Shown here piece after piece: positions 16,546 through 26,397 of a stretch of 47,215 nucleotides of DNA (position 1 is the first letter of the stretch; each line of letters begins with the position of its first letter). A program made the position numbers and the translations under genes. Source of the DNA: an uncultured Sulfitobacter sp. (GTDB taxonomy: Bacteria > Pseudomonadota > Alphaproteobacteria > Rhodobacterales > Rhodobacteraceae); NCBI GenBank assembly GCA_937138475.1, contig CAKZPD010000002.1, positions 1-47,215 of the forward strand. The letters are read 5' to 3'. The notes beneath the pieces were generated by a model that was not told the DNA's origin, did no database searches, and saw only the letters and a program-made list of their open reading frames with translations.

Positions 16546-19209
16546 ATGAAAACGTTGAACGATATTCGCACCACCTTTTTGTCTTACTTTGAGACACAGG
16601 GGCACGCGATTGTGCCGTCAAGCCCGCTGGTGCCCCGCAATGACCCGACATTGATGTTTGCCAATTCGGGAATGGTGCAGTTCAAGAACCTGTTCACCGG
16701 GGTTGAAAGCCGCGATTATGTCCGGGCCACCACGGCGCAAAAATGTGTCCGCGCCGGCGGCAAGCATAACGATCTTGATAATGTCGGCTATACCGCGCGC
16801 CATCATACGTTCTTTGAAATGCTGGGAAATTTCAGCTTTGGCGACTATTTCAAGGCTGACGCGATCCACTTTGCCTGGACCTTGATCACCAAGGAACTGG
16901 GCATCCCGGCGGAGCGCCTGTATGTCACGGTTTACCACACCGATGACGAGGCGGCGTCGATCTGGAAAAAGGTCGCAGGTCTGCCCGATGATCGCATCAT
17001 CCGTATCGCTACAGACGACAATTTCTGGATGATGGGCCCGACCGGTCCCTGCGGCCCCTGTTCCGAGATTTTCTATGATCACGGCGATCACATCTGGGGC
17101 GGGTTGCCCGGCACCCCAGAAGAGGACGGCGACCGGTTTGTCGAAATCTGGAACCTGGTTTTCATGCAATACGAGCAGTTCGAGGACGGCACCCGCAAAC
17201 CCCTGCCGAACCAGTCGATTGACACGGGCATGGGCATTGAACGGGTCGCCGCGCTGTTGCAGGGCACCAACGACAACTATGCCACTGATTTGATGCGCAA
17301 TTTGATCGAGGCATCAGCCCACGCCACCAGCACCGATCCCGATGGCCCCGGCAAGACCCATCACCGGGTGATTGCGGATCATTTGCGCTCGACCTCGTTC
17401 TTGATGGCGGATGGGGTGATGCCGTCGAACGACGGGCGCGGCTATGTTTTGCGCCGGATCATGCGCCGTGCCATGCGCCATGCGCATTTGCTGGGGGCCA
17501 AGGATCCGTTGATGCATCAACTGGTGCCGGCTTTGGTGCGTCAGATGGGCGCGGCCTATCCCGAGTTGGGCCAGGCCCAGGCGATGATTGAACAGACGCT
17601 GTTGCAGGAAGAAACCCGGTTCAAGCAAACGTTGGACCGTGGTCTGCGTCTGCTGGATGATGAGCTGAGCACCCTGCCCGAAGGGGCAGAGCTGCCGGGG
17701 GCTGCGGCGTTCAAGCTGTATGATACCTATGGGTTTCCACTGGATTTGACCCAAGATGCCCTGCGCGAAAAAGGCCGCAGCGTTGATACCGACGGGTTTG
17801 ATGCGGCAATGGCTGAACAAAAGGCCAAGGCGCGGGCTGCGTGGTCAGGATCGGGCGAAGCCGCCGATGCGACCATTTGGTTTGACGTGGCCGATCAGCA
17901 CGGCACGACAGATTTTCTGGGCTATGACACCGAAGAGGCCGAAGGTCAGCTGATGGCCATCATTGATGGCGGCACCAGCATCGCCAAGGCCGGCGCCGGG
18001 CAAACGGTTCAGATCGCGTTGAACCAAACGCCGTTTTACGCCGAAAGCGGTGGCCAGGTCGGGGATTACGGTGAAATCCGCACAGCGCGCGGTGCAGGCC
18101 GCGTTACCGATTGCCGCAAGACTGCGGGCGTTTTCGTGCATTTTGTCACCGTCACCGAAGGTGAAATCGCCACAGGCGATGCGGCGACCCTGCGGGTGGA
18201 TCGGGCGCGCCGCACGGCGATCCGCGCCAACCATTCGGCCACCCACCTGCTGCACGAGGCGCTGCGCGGCGCGCTTGGCGATCATGTGGCACAGCGTGGA
18301 TCGTTGAATGACGATACCCGCCTGCGCTTTGACTTTAGCCACAATGCGGCTGTAACGCCGGCACAGATGGCCCAGGTCGAAACCGAAGTGAACAGCTTTA
18401 TCCGTCAGAACGCGGTGGTTGAAACCCGCATCATGACCCCGGATGATGCGCGCGCCTTGGGGGCGCAGGCGCTCTTTGGTGAAAAATATGGCGACGAGGT
18501 GCGCGTCGTGTCGATGGGGCATCTGGCCGGCTCGGGCAAGGGCACCGGCGGCGACACCTATTCGCTTGAGCTGTGCGGCGGCACACATGTCCGCCAAACC
18601 GGTGATATTGGCGCGTTTGTATTGCTGAGCGACAGCGCCAGCAGCGCTGGCGTGCGCCGGATCGAGGCCCTGACAGGGGCGCCGGCCTTGGCGCATTTGC
18701 GGGCGCAAGATCGCACCTTGGTGCAGGTGGCCGAGTCGTTGAAAACATCGGTGGCCGATGTGCCCGAGCGGGTGCGGGCGTTGCTTGATGAGCGCCGGTC
18801 GTTGACCAATGAGGTCGCGCAGCTCCGGCGAGAGCTGGCCATGTCGGGCGGCGGCGCTGAGGCCGCACCGCAAACCCGCGAGGTTGGCGGCGTGCCGTTC
18901 CTGGCGCAGGTGCTAAGCGGCGTGACCGGCAAGGATCTGCCGGCCCTTGTGGATGAACACAAATCCCGCATGGGCAGCGGCGCGGTGCTGTTGATCGCCG
19001 ACGCAGATGGCAAGGCCGCGGTTGCGTCGGGCGTGACCAAAGACCTAAGCACCCAGATATCTGCGGTCGATATCGTCAAGGCTGCGGTTGCGGCGCTTGG
19101 CGGCAAGGGGGGCGGCGGACGGGCCGATCTGGCCCAGGGCGGCGCCAAGGATGCAACGAATGCGCAGGCGGCGATTGACGCGGCCGAACTTGTCTTGAAA
19201 GGATCATAA
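16546..19209 (+). CDS. alaS: Alanine--tRNA ligase
   Basis: It charges tRNA-Ala in the cytosol. I placed the start at the ATG at 16546 because AlaRS proteins begin as here ([20 protein letters not shown]). The open frame runs 30 codons further upstream into the recA terminator. The 887 residues cover the class II catalytic domain ([31 protein letters not shown]), the tRNA-recognition domain, and the editing domain with zinc-binding HSATH in [13 protein letters not shown] and CGGTH in LELCGGTHV. The C-terminal C-Ala/DHHA1 region ends in a glycine-rich segment ([15 protein letters not shown]). All key motifs are intact. Confidence 0.98.
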   Translation: MKTLNDIRTTFLSYFETQGHAIVPSSPLVPRNDPTLMFANSGMVQFKNLFTGVESRDYVRATTAQKCVRAGGKHNDLDNVGYTARHHTFFEMLGNFSFGDYFKADAIHFAWTLITKELGIPAERLYVTVYHTDDEAASIWKKVAGLPDDRIIRIATDDNFWMMGPTGPCGPCSEIFYDHGDHIWGGLPGTPEEDGDRFVEIWNLVFMQYEQFEDGTRKPLPNQSIDTGMGIERVAALLQGTNDNYATDLMRNLIEASAHATSTDPDGPGKTHHRVIADHLRSTSFLMADGVMPSNDGRGYVLRRIMRRAMRHAHLLGAKDPLMHQLVPALVRQMGAAYPELGQAQAMIEQTLLQEETRFKQTLDRGLRLLDDELSTLPEGAELPGAAAFKLYDTYGFPLDLTQDALREKGRSVDTDGFDAAMAEQKAKARAAWSGSGEAADATIWFDVADQHGTTDFLGYDTEEAEGQLMAIIDGGTSIAKAGAGQTVQIALNQTPFYAESGGQVGDYGEIRTARGAGRVTDCRKTAGVFVHFVTVTEGEIATGDAATLRVDRARRTAIRANHSATHLLHEALRGALGDHVAQRGSLNDDTRLRFDFSHNAAVTPAQMAQVETEVNSFIRQNAVVETRIMTPDDARALGAQALFGEKYGDEVRVVSMGHLAGSGKGTGGDTYSLELCGGTHVRQTGDIGAFVLLSDSASSAGVRRIEALTGAPALAHLRAQDRTLVQVAESLKTSVADVPERVRALLDERRSLTNEVAQLRRELAMSGGGAEAAPQTREVGGVPFLAQVLSGVTGKDLPALVDEHKSRMGSGAVLLIADADGKAAVASGVTKDLSTQISAVDIVKAAVAALGGKGGGGRADLAQGGAKDATNAQAAIDAAELVLKGS

Positions 19210-19210
19210 A

Positions 19211-19498
19211 ATGGCGGCTCTTTGGATTGCTCATGTCACTGTTACCGATGCGGATGCCTATGGCCGCTATGCGGCGTTGGCCACATCAGCCATTGCTGCC
19301 CATGGCGGTGAATTTATCGCCCGTGGTGGCCGGTTTGTGCAACTGGAAGGGCGCGCCCACCCCCGCAATGTTGTGGCGCGCTTTCCATCGGTCGAGGCGG
19401 CTGAAACATGCTATCATTCCGCCGAATACCAAGAGGCGCTTGGCCATGCCAAAGGCGCCGCTGAACGCGAGCTGGTGATTGTTGAACTGACGGAATAA
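19211..19498 (+). CDS. DUF1330 family protein
   Basis: A 95-residue dimeric alpha/beta-barrel-type protein of the DUF1330 family. It has the typical order WIAHVTVTDADAYGRYA, then GGEFIARGGRFVQLEG, then FPSVEAAETCYHSAEYQEAL. No enzymatic role is established for the family. The ATG is one base past the alaS stop, so it is almost certainly cotranscribed, and perhaps coupled, with alaS. The pairing is probably positional rather than functional. Confidence 0.9.
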   Translation: MAALWIAHVTVTDADAYGRYAALATSAIAAHGGEFIARGGRFVQLEGRAHPRNVVARFPSVEAAETCYHSAEYQEALGHAKGAAERELVIVELTE

Positions 19499-19592
19499 GC
19501 CGCCCCGGTCAGATGGACCTAGGGTTTCTTGGGCCCGCGATATGTTGGCCCTGCGGTAATTTGGGTGGATGTTTCACATCCCGGTCAAGCCG

Positions 19593-19625
19593 AAAAAAGG
19601 CCCGCCAGATATCTGGCGGGCCTTT
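19593..19625. terminator. Bidirectional terminator between DUF1330 gene and typA
   Basis: A perfect 24-base palindrome (half-site GGCCCGCCAGAT, 19599-19622) is flanked by AAAAAA on the left and TTT on the right. It can end transcription from both convergent genes; the long A-run (T-run on the minus strand) favours typA. Confidence 0.8.
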
Positions 19626-19636
19626 GTGATTTTTGA

Positions 19637-21454
19637 TCAGGCCGAACGCGCCATCCGCTTGCGTTCATGCGGATCCAGGAAACGCTTGCGCAGACGGATC
19701 GCATTGGGGGTGACTTCGACCAATTCGTCGTCGTCGATATAGGCAATCGCCTCTTCCAGCGACAGGGTGATTGGGGTGGTCAGCCGCACCGCGTCATCGG
19801 TGCCCGAGGCGCGCACGTTGGTCAGCTTTTTCCCCTTGAGGGGGTTCACTTCCAGATCGTTGTCGCGGCTGTGCTCTCCGATGATCATACCTTGATACAC
19901 ATCAGCCTGCGCACCGATGAACATGCGCCCGCGCTCTTCCAGGTTCCACAGGGCATAGGCCACCGATGTGCCATTCTCCATCGAGATCAAGACCCCGGCG
20001 CGGCGTCCTGGAATCGATCCCTTGTGCGGGGTCCAGCCATGGAACACGCGGTTCAACACGCCGGTTCCGCGCGTATCGGTCAGGAATTCCCCGTGATAGC
20101 CGATCAAACCGCGCGACGGCACATGGGCGACGATGCGGGTCTTGCCAGCGCCGGCGGGCTTCATCTCGACCAGCTCGCCTTTGCGGGCACCGGTGATTTT
20201 TTCAATGACGGCGCCGGAATATTCATCATCCACGTCGATTGTGGCTTCTTCGACCGGCTCAAGCCGCACGCCGTCTTCTTCTTTGAACAGCACCTGCGGC
20301 CGCGAGATTGACAGCTCGAACCCTTCGCGGCGCATGTTCTCAATCAGCACGCCCATCTGAAGCTCGCCGCGGCCGGCGACCTCAAAGGCTTCGCCGCCGG
20401 GGGTGTCGCTGATCTTGATGGCGACATTGGATTCGGCCTCTTTCATCAGACGATCGCGGATCACCCGTGACTGAACCTTTTTGCCATCGCGTCCGGCCAG
20501 CGGGCTGTCGTTGATTCCAAAGGTGACGGTGATGGTTGGCGGATCGATCGGCTGGGCGGGCAGGGCGTCGCTGACCGATGGGGCGACGATGCTGTCGGCA
20601 ACCGTGGCCTTGGACATGCCGGCAAGGGTTACGATATCGCCGGCCTCTGCCAGGTCGATCGGCTGCTGGCCCAATCCACGAAAGGCCAAAATCTTGGTGA
20701 CGCGAAAGTTTTCGATCAAATCGCCGTTGCGCGACAGGGCCTTGACGCTTTCGCCGGCCTTGAGGGTGCCTGCTTCGACCCGGCCGGTCAGGATGCGGCC
20801 GATGAATGGGTCCGACCCCAAGGTGGTGGCCAGCATCTGGAAGGGTTCGCTGCGGCGGTTGATCTGTGCGGGGGCGGGCACATGTTTGACAATCAGGTCG
20901 AACAGGGCGGTCAGATCCTGACGCGGTCCATCCAATTCCATATCCGCCCAGCCCGACCGGCCCGAGGCATACATCGCAGGAAAGTCCAGCTGTTGATCAT
21001 CGGCGCCCAGATTGGCGAACAGGTCGAAACATTCATCCAGCGCCCGGTCAGGTTCGGCGTCGGGCTTATCAACTTTGTTCAGCACCACAATCGGGCGCAG
21101 CCCCAATGCAAGCGCCTTGGAGGTGACGAACTTGGTTTGCGGCATCGGCCCCTCGGCGGCATCAACCAGCAGGACAACACCGTCAACCATTGACAAAATC
21201 CGCTCAACCTCGCCGCCGAAATCGGCGTGGCCGGGGGTGTCAACGATATTGATACGGGTGCCTTTCCATTCCACCGAAGTGGCCTTGGCAAGGATGGTAA
21301 TGCCGCGCTCGCGCTCAAGGTCGTTGCTGTCCATGGCGCGTTCCGTTGTCGCCTGGTTTTCGCGGTAGGTGCCCGATTGTTTCAGCAATTCGTCCACCAG
21401 TGTGGTCTTGCCGTGGTCAACGTGAGCGATGATCGCAATATTGCGCAGATCCAT
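19637..21454 (-). CDS. typA: Translational GTPase TypA/BipA
   Basis: A ribosome-associated GTPase of the elongation-factor superfamily involved in ribosome assembly and stress responses. The start is the ATG at 21454, giving [19 protein letters not shown], the standard family N-terminus, with AAAGG upstream. The frame is open 25 codons further. The 605 residues are the normal length. G1 is AHVDHGKTT (about 10-18), G3 is [14 protein letters not shown], and G4 is [10 protein letters not shown]. The EF-G-like domains and the TypA-specific C-terminal domain ([20 protein letters not shown]) follow. Confidence 0.97.
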   Translation of the reverse strand: MDLRNIAIIAHVDHGKTTLVDELLKQSGTYRENQATTERAMDSNDLERERGITILAKATSVEWKGTRINIVDTPGHADFGGEVERILSMVDGVVLLVDAAEGPMPQTKFVTSKALALGLRPIVVLNKVDKPDAEPDRALDECFDLFANLGADDQQLDFPAMYASGRSGWADMELDGPRQDLTALFDLIVKHVPAPAQINRRSEPFQMLATTLGSDPFIGRILTGRVEAGTLKAGESVKALSRNGDLIENFRVTKILAFRGLGQQPIDLAEAGDIVTLAGMSKATVADSIVAPSVSDALPAQPIDPPTITVTFGINDSPLAGRDGKKVQSRVIRDRLMKEAESNVAIKISDTPGGEAFEVAGRGELQMGVLIENMRREGFELSISRPQVLFKEEDGVRLEPVEEATIDVDDEYSGAVIEKITGARKGELVEMKPAGAGKTRIVAHVPSRGLIGYHGEFLTDTRGTGVLNRVFHGWTPHKGSIPGRRAGVLISMENGTSVAYALWNLEERGRMFIGAQADVYQGMIIGEHSRDNDLEVNPLKGKKLTNVRASGTDDAVRLTTPITLSLEEAIAYIDDDELVEVTPNAIRLRKRFLDPHERKRMARSA

Positions 21455-21561
21455 ATGAGTAACCTTTGTCAGGGAGTGGGTGAGCAGAGGTCCGCTCAAC
21501 AGATTTGACGCGCGCATACCCCGCCGCAACGCAGAAAGCTAGGGGTAAAGCGGCAAAAGCC

Positions 21562-21897
21562 TTAATGTGTGGCGGAATTGGAAAACAAATGTATGACCAA
21601 AATGCCGAAAATGATAAACAGCAGCCCAACCACCGCCGGCAGGTCCAGCTTTTGTCCAAAGACAACAAAGCCGATCAGGGCAATCAAGACGATGCCAAGC
21701 CCGGACCAGATCGCATAGACGATGCCCACCGGCATGAACTTGAGCGCAAGCGCCATAAAATAAAACGCCGTGCCATAGCCCAGAACAACCAGAACCGAAG
21801 GCCAAAGCCGGCTGAACTGGGCGCTGGCTTGCAGGGCGCTGGTGCCGATGGTTTCGGCAGCGATGGCGATGATCAGATAAACATAATGGACGGGCAT
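21562..21897 (-). CDS. Small multidrug resistance (SMR) family transporter, EmrE/SugE-like
   Basis: A 111-residue, four-helix inner-membrane protein. The family's essential membrane glutamate is at residue 15 in YLIIAIAAETIGTSALQAS. Other SMR signatures are the helix-3 segment KFMPVGIVYAIWSGLGIV and the final helix GLLFIIFGILVIHLFS. These transporters work as antiparallel dimers and exchange protons for cationic drugs, guanidinium or quaternary compounds; the subtype is not decided here. I used the ATG at 21897 (MPVHYVYL). An upstream in-frame start would add 28 non-helical residues. Confidence 0.9.
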   Translation of the reverse strand: MPVHYVYLIIAIAAETIGTSALQASAQFSRLWPSVLVVLGYGTAFYFMALALKFMPVGIVYAIWSGLGIVLIALIGFVVFGQKLDLPAVVGLLFIIFGILVIHLFSNSATH

Positions 21898-22058
21898 GTT
21901 GGCGGCCTTGGTTGCACCCTGGCAAGGTGCCTGCTTGGGGGGCGATTGTAAATCCATCGGCTTGATCTGAAACAAAGACATCCGCTGCCGATCATTTTAA
22001 ACGGGCAATGTTTGCATTTTAACAAGTGTCACGGCAAATTACCAAAACAGGAGATATA

Positions 22059-22454
22059 ATGATCAAAGCGGTTCTTTTAGGTGCGGCGGGGGTGTTGGTG
22101 GTTCTGGCGCTTTGGCTTGGGCGTGATCAGATCATGGCCTTTGGAGATCCAAATCCGCAACCCATTGTTTCGGTGGTCACATTGGTGAACCGCTGTGCCG
22201 TCAGCGACAGTGATTTCGTTGTGCAGGATTTGACCTCGCGGCAGGTATTTCGGTTTTCTAACGGCACCGCACGGGTGCAAACGAAAACCGGGCGAAATCT
22301 GATGCTGCAACTGGCCGCTAAATACGATCAGGTGCGTTTTAACGGCATTCAGCACCGCGCCAAGGCGGTGATGACCATGACGGCCGATTGTGACAGTTCT
22401 GAAAAAGAAAACGCCACGATGCAGTCGCTGCGCAAATCGCTGGGCAAGGATTAG
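22059..22454 (+). CDS. Hypothetical protein with N-terminal membrane anchor
   Basis: A 131-residue protein with one N-terminal transmembrane or signal-anchor segment (about 3-22, AVLLGAAGVLVVLALWLG), so the rest is probably periplasmic. Two lone cysteines (NRCAVSD and TADCDSS) could form a disulfide. The body is mostly polar with a beta-like pattern (DFVVQDLTSRQVFRFSNG). A strong ribosome site (CAGGAG) 7 bases before the ATG supports this start and the reality of the gene. I recognise no family. It is divergent from the SMR gene and converges with purB. Confidence 0.7.
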   Translation: MIKAVLLGAAGVLVVLALWLGRDQIMAFGDPNPQPIVSVVTLVNRCAVSDSDFVVQDLTSRQVFRFSNGTARVQTKTGRNLMLQLAAKYDQVRFNGIQHRAKAVMTMTADCDSSEKENATMQSLRKSLGKD

Positions 22455-22456
22455 GC

Positions 22457-22483
22457 GCGCCGCCCCGAACAACGGGGCAGCGC
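22457..22483. terminator. Hairpin between convergent genes (weak terminator candidate)
   Basis: An 11-pair stem with one mismatch (GCGCCGCCCCG / CGGGGCAGCGC) and an AACAA loop lies between the hypothetical gene and purB. No T-run follows on either strand, so terminator function is uncertain. Confidence 0.35.
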
Positions 22484-22490
22484 CGGTGCA

Positions 22491-23795
22491 TCAATCCTTG
22501 AACACACGGGCAAAGATCGTGTCCACATGTTTGGTGTGATAGCCAAGGTCGAATTTTTCCTTGATCTCTTCGGCGCTAAGGGCCGCCAGAACATCGGCAT
22601 CTGCCAAAAGCTCGGTTTTGAAATCCTTGCCTTCTTCCCAAACCTTCATGGCGTTGCGCTGCACCAGACGATAGGCATCTTCGCGCGATACACCCGCCTG
22701 TGTCAGCGCCAGCAAGACGCGCTGAGACATCACCAGACCGCGAAATTTATTCATGTTGGCCAACATGTTGTCAGGATAGATGACCAGTTTGTCGATCACC
22801 GAGGTCAGCCGCGCCAGGGCAAAATCAAGCGTGATTGTGGTGTCTGGGCCTATGTTCCGCTCAACCGAGCTGTGCGAGATGTCCCGCTCGTGCCAGAGGG
22901 CGACGTTTTCCATGGCAGGCACGACAGACATACGCACCAAACGCGCCAGACCCGTTAGGTTTTCGGTCAACACCGGGTTTCTTTTGTGCGGCATCGCCGA
23001 GGAACCCTTTTGCCCGGCCGAGAAAAACTCTTCGGCTTCAAGCACTTCGGTGCGCTGCATGTGGCGCACTTCGGTTGCGATGTTTTCGATGGACGAGGCA
23101 ACAACCCCAAGCGCGGCAAAGAATGCGGCGTGACGGTCACGGGGGATGACCTGGGTGCTGATCGGTTCTGGCGCAAGGCCCAGTTGCGCGCAAACATGCG
23201 CTTCGACCGCCGGGTCGATATTGGCAAAGGTGCCAACAGCGCCCGAAATAGCCCCGGTGGCAATTTCTGCCCGCGCGGTTTCAAGGCGGCGCAGGTTGCG
23301 ATCCATTTCGGCATAAAAACGCGCAAAGGTCAGGCCCATCGTTGTGGGTTCGGCGTGAATGCCGTGGCTGCGGCCAATGCGAACGGTGTCCTTGTGTTCC
23401 AGGGCGCGACGTTTGAGGGCGGCCAACAGCCCCTGCATGTCAGCGATCAAAATATCTGCGGCGCGAACAAGTTGAACGTTAAAGCATGTGTCCAACACAT
23501 CCGACGAGGTCATGCCCTGATGGACAAAGCGGGCCTCGTCGCTGCCGACATGTTCGGCCAGATGGGTCAAGAATGCGATGACGTCATGTTTGGTCACGGC
23601 CTCGATTTCATCAATCCGCGCGACATCAAATTCAACGTCTTTGGCTTTCCAGACGGCCTGGGCGTTTTCGCGCGGGATGACGCCCAGATCGGCCATCGCG
23701 TCACAGGCATGGGCCTCGATCTCGTACCAGATGCGAAATTTCGTTTCAGGGCTCCAGATCGCGACCATGTCGGGACGGGAATAGCGTGGGATCAT
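22491..23795 (-). CDS. purB: Adenylosuccinate lyase
   Basis: It acts twice in purine synthesis, cleaving SAICAR and adenylosuccinate to release fumarate. The 434-residue protein starts MIPRYSRPDMVAIWSPE, as in the short bacterial form. It carries the fumarase/aspartase superfamily signature KGSSAMPHKRNPV with the catalytic serine loop. Other motifs are VHQGMTSSDVLDT and RIGRSHGIHAEPTTMG, which contains the general-acid histidine. No neighbouring purine gene is present; guaB lies about 11 kb away. Confidence 0.97.
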   Translation of the reverse strand: MIPRYSRPDMVAIWSPETKFRIWYEIEAHACDAMADLGVIPRENAQAVWKAKDVEFDVARIDEIEAVTKHDVIAFLTHLAEHVGSDEARFVHQGMTSSDVLDTCFNVQLVRAADILIADMQGLLAALKRRALEHKDTVRIGRSHGIHAEPTTMGLTFARFYAEMDRNLRRLETARAEIATGAISGAVGTFANIDPAVEAHVCAQLGLAPEPISTQVIPRDRHAAFFAALGVVASSIENIATEVRHMQRTEVLEAEEFFSAGQKGSSAMPHKRNPVLTENLTGLARLVRMSVVPAMENVALWHERDISHSSVERNIGPDTTITLDFALARLTSVIDKLVIYPDNMLANMNKFRGLVMSQRVLLALTQAGVSREDAYRLVQRNAMKVWEEGKDFKTELLADADVLAALSAEEIKEKFDLGYHTKHVDTIFARVFKD

Positions 23796-23924
23796 CGGGC
23801 CTACCTTTTGGGGTTGTTCAATGGGATGGCTGGCTCATACAGCGAAGCGCTTGGGCCTTCAAGGTCGGGTGATATTGCGCGCAAGCGGCAAAGCGATTAG
23901 GCCGGCGCGGGCAAGGGGGATGCG

Positions 23925-24344
23925 ATGAAAGCGCGCACAATCAGTGATTTTGAAGGGCTGTGGCAACTGAGCCGCCGCATAGATCATGCGGACGGCACAC
24001 AGGCGCGGTTTGACGGCCAGGCGCATTGGGCGGCGGCCAAGGGCGGTCTGGCCTATACGGAAACCGGTCAGATGCTGATCGCAAACGCCGCCCCGATGCC
24101 GGCACAAAGGCGATATTTCTGGCGCGCCGATCTGAGCGTTTGGTTTGACGACGGGCGGTTTTTTCACCATGTGCCCGGTGGGGGCGGTGCCACCCGACAT
24201 TGGTGCGATCCGGATCTGTATTGCGGGGATTATGCGTTCAAGGACTGGCCAGCCTTTACCGTGGAATGGACGGTTTCGGGGCCGAGAAAATCCTATGTCA
24301 TGCTAAGCCATTACCAACGGGTCAGTGAAATCGACTTGCGTTGA
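23925..24344 (+). CDS. DUF6314-like protein
   Basis: A 139-residue soluble protein rich in Trp, Phe and Tyr. Conserved-looking motifs are FEGLWQLSRRIDHADG near the start, then RYFWRADLSVWFDDGRFFHHVPGG and HWCDPDLYCGDYAF. The layout resembles the DUF6314 family, probably a small beta-barrel. I base that on memory of the pattern rather than an alignment. AAGGGGG precedes the ATG. It is followed after about 50 bases by bioY and may share its transcript. Function unknown. Confidence 0.75.
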   Translation: MKARTISDFEGLWQLSRRIDHADGTQARFDGQAHWAAAKGGLAYTETGQMLIANAAPMPAQRRYFWRADLSVWFDDGRFFHHVPGGGGATRHWCDPDLYCGDYAFKDWPAFTVEWTVSGPRKSYVMLSHYQRVSEIDLR

Positions 24345-24393
24345 TGCTGCGGGTGCGGCATTGACGGGGCAACAGATCAACAGGAGAAAAAAT

Positions 24394-24999
24394 ATGCAAT
24401 CAATAGCGTCTTATCCGGTTTTGGCCGAGACCCTGACGGCCCGGATCGGTGCCAGCAAGCTGGTCAAACAGGTGGTGCTGGTGCTGGCGGGGATCTTGGT
24501 TCTGGCCGTTGCCGCAAAGATCAAAGTGCCGATGTGGCCATCGCCGGTGCCGATCACCATGGGCACCTTTGCCGTGCTGACAATCGGGTCGGCCTATGGC
24601 GCGCGCCTGGGGCTGGCGACGGTTCTGGGCTATCTGATCATTGGCGCGTTGGGTTTTGACGTTTTTGCCGGGTCATCCGCCGAACAGGCCGGGCTGAGCT
24701 ATATGATGGGGGGCACCGGCGGGTATCTTGTCGGGTATGTGCTGGCCTGTTTGACCCTTGGTGTCCTGGCTGGCCGTGGCTGGGACCGGTCCATGGTTTG
24801 GATGGCGGGCGCCATGGCGATCGGCAATGCGTTGATCTATGTGCCGGGTCTGTTGTGGCTGGGCACGCTTTATGGCTGGGACAAGCCGATCCTGGCCTGG
24901 GGCCTGACGCCGTTCCTGGTGGGCGATGCGCTGAAACTGGCCCTGGCGGCGGTGATCTTGCCGCTGGTGTGGAAAGTGGTGGCGGCGGCGCGCCGCTGA
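24394..24999 (+). CDS. bioY: Biotin transporter BioY (ECF S-component)
   Basis: A 201-residue, six-helix membrane protein that binds biotin and works alone or with an ECF energising module. Signatures are AAKIKVPMWPSPVPITMGTF (about 42-61, the biotin-pocket motif), LTIGSAYGARLGLATVLGYL and GGTGGYLVGYVLA. The ATG at 24394 has CAGGAG upstream. An earlier in-frame start would overlap the preceding gene. No bioM or bioN energising genes are beside it. A terminator follows. Confidence 0.95.
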   Translation: MQSIASYPVLAETLTARIGASKLVKQVVLVLAGILVLAVAAKIKVPMWPSPVPITMGTFAVLTIGSAYGARLGLATVLGYLIIGALGFDVFAGSSAEQAGLSYMMGGTGGYLVGYVLACLTLGVLAGRGWDRSMVWMAGAMAIGNALIYVPGLLWLGTLYGWDKPILAWGLTPFLVGDALKLALAAVILPLVWKVVAAARR

Positions 25000-25022
25000 G
25001 ACCAATACATCTGAGCAGATCA

Positions 25023-25055
25023 GGGGTGTGGCTTGAAGGGCCGCGCCCCTTTTTT
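25023..25055 (+). terminator. Rho-independent terminator after bioY
   Basis: GGGGTGTGGC pairs with GCCGCGCCCC (with G-U pairs) across a 7-base loop and is followed by six T residues, 24 bases after the bioY stop. Confidence 0.8.
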
Positions 25056-25079
25056 ATGCGATGCGGCTGGGGCGCTGTT

Positions 25080-25118
25080 GGAGCCTCCGGCGGGGATATT
25101 TAAGAACAAAAGAAGCGG
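25080..25118 (+). repeat. Dispersed intergenic repeat, copy B
   Basis: GGAGCCTCCGGCGGGGATAT followed by TTAAGAACAAAAGAAG, then CGG, essentially identical over the 36-base core to 6837-6875 (inverted) and 43288-43328. Its right end touches the stop codon of the minus-strand hydrolase-OsmC gene (25119). Confidence 0.9.
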
Positions 25119-26330
25119 TTACTGTGCCAAGGTTGTGCGAATGCGGGCGCCTTGAGAGAGGCTGCGGTGGACGGGACATTTGTCCGCGATCGATAGCAGT
25201 TTTTCGCGTTGCGCCGGGCTGAGCGTGCCGTGCAGGGTGATGGCGCGGTGCCACAGGTCGATCTTGTCGCCATGTGCGGCGCTGGCATCCTGGGCGTGGA
25301 CCTTTTCATGGCTGACGTCGACGCTGATGCCGGTGAGGGGCCAGGATTTGCGGCGGGCATACATGCGGATGGTCATCGAGGTGCAGGCGCCAAGGCCCGC
25401 GGCAAGAAAGCCATAGGGTGACATGCCCTTGTTGGTTCCGCCATAGGCGCGCGGTTCGTCAGCCAAGCTGTGGTGGGTTTCAGAGGTGACGTCTTGCAAA
25501 AAGCCGTTTGGGTCGGCTTCGCGCACGCGGGTTATGCCCTCGGGGGCGCCGGGCGGCGGGGCCGGGCGGGCCAGTGGCAGGTATCGTTTGGACCAGGTGG
25601 CGATGGCGCTGGCGACATATTCGGCGTCGTCGGGGTTGCTGATCAGGTGGTCGGCCTCATCAAGGGTGAGGAAGCTTTTGGGGTGTTTGGCGGCCAGGAA
25701 TATCTTGGCGGCATTGTCGATGCTGACAATGGCGTCGCGCGGGGCATGCAGGATCAGCAGCGCGGGTTTGAGCCGGGGCAGGACGTGGTCCAGTTGGCTT
25801 TCACACAGATCGTCAATGAAGCTTTTTGAGATATCGAAGGGGCGGCCGTTCAGGCAGACTTTGGCCTTGCCGTGCCGTTGGATTCTGGTGAGGTCTGCGG
25901 CAAAGTTTTCCAGAACATGGGCCGGATCGAAGGGGGCGCCGATGGTGGCGATGGCCTTGACCTGGGGCAGATCCGCAGCGGCCTTGAGCACCGCCGCGCC
26001 GCCAAGTGAGTGACCGATCAGCAGGCTGGGTGTCATATCGCGCGCTTGCAAATAGGCGCTGGCGGCCAGCAGGTCTTCTATGTTTGAGGAAAAGCTGGTG
26101 CTGGCGAATTCCCCCGCCGAGTGGCCAAGGCCGGTAAAGTCAAAGCGCAGCACGGCAATGCCTTCGGCGGCCAACCGGTCTGAAATCCGCCGGGCGGCGG
26201 CGATATCTTTGCCGCAGGTAAAGCAATGCGCAAAGAGCGCCGTTGCCAGGTGCGGGCCAGCGGGAAGGTCAAGCCGCGCGGCGAGTTGTGCGCCGGAGTG
26301 GCCTTTGAAGGAGACGCGTTCTGTGGGCAT
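25119..26330 (-). CDS. Alpha/beta hydrolase - OsmC family fusion protein
   Basis: A 403-residue bifunctional fusion. The N-terminal half (about 1-255) is a serine alpha/beta hydrolase with the nucleophile elbow GHSLGG (Ser108), an upstream AHCFTCGKD oxyanion region and a late LDEADHLIS histidine. The C-terminal half (about 265-403) is an OsmC-type peroxidase domain with both redox cysteines (GLGACTSMTIRMYARR and ADKCPVHRSL). OsmC proteins reduce organic hydroperoxides. The fused hydrolase is common in this lineage but its substrate is unknown. The ATG at 26330 (MPTERVSFKGHSG) was chosen over an upstream extension that overlaps the next gene. No nearby ohrR-like regulator is seen. Confidence 0.93.
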   Translation of the reverse strand: MPTERVSFKGHSGAQLAARLDLPAGPHLATALFAHCFTCGKDIAAARRISDRLAAEGIAVLRFDFTGLGHSAGEFASTSFSSNIEDLLAASAYLQARDMTPSLLIGHSLGGAAVLKAAADLPQVKAIATIGAPFDPAHVLENFAADLTRIQRHGKAKVCLNGRPFDISKSFIDDLCESQLDHVLPRLKPALLILHAPRDAIVSIDNAAKIFLAAKHPKSFLTLDEADHLISNPDDAEYVASAIATWSKRYLPLARPAPPPGAPEGITRVREADPNGFLQDVTSETHHSLADEPRAYGGTNKGMSPYGFLAAGLGACTSMTIRMYARRKSWPLTGISVDVSHEKVHAQDASAAHGDKIDLWHRAITLHGTLSPAQREKLLSIADKCPVHRSLSQGARIRTTLAQ

Positions 26331-26397
26331 TGGTTTTGTCCTGCCTGTGTCGCGCCGAGGATGGCGGTTTGAGGGGCAGGGGGCAAGCCACAGGTCT

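Noticed and set aside
17845..18873. A 342-codon minus-strand frame inside alaS
   Set aside because: Antisense to conserved AlaRS editing and C-terminal coding sequence; no motif.
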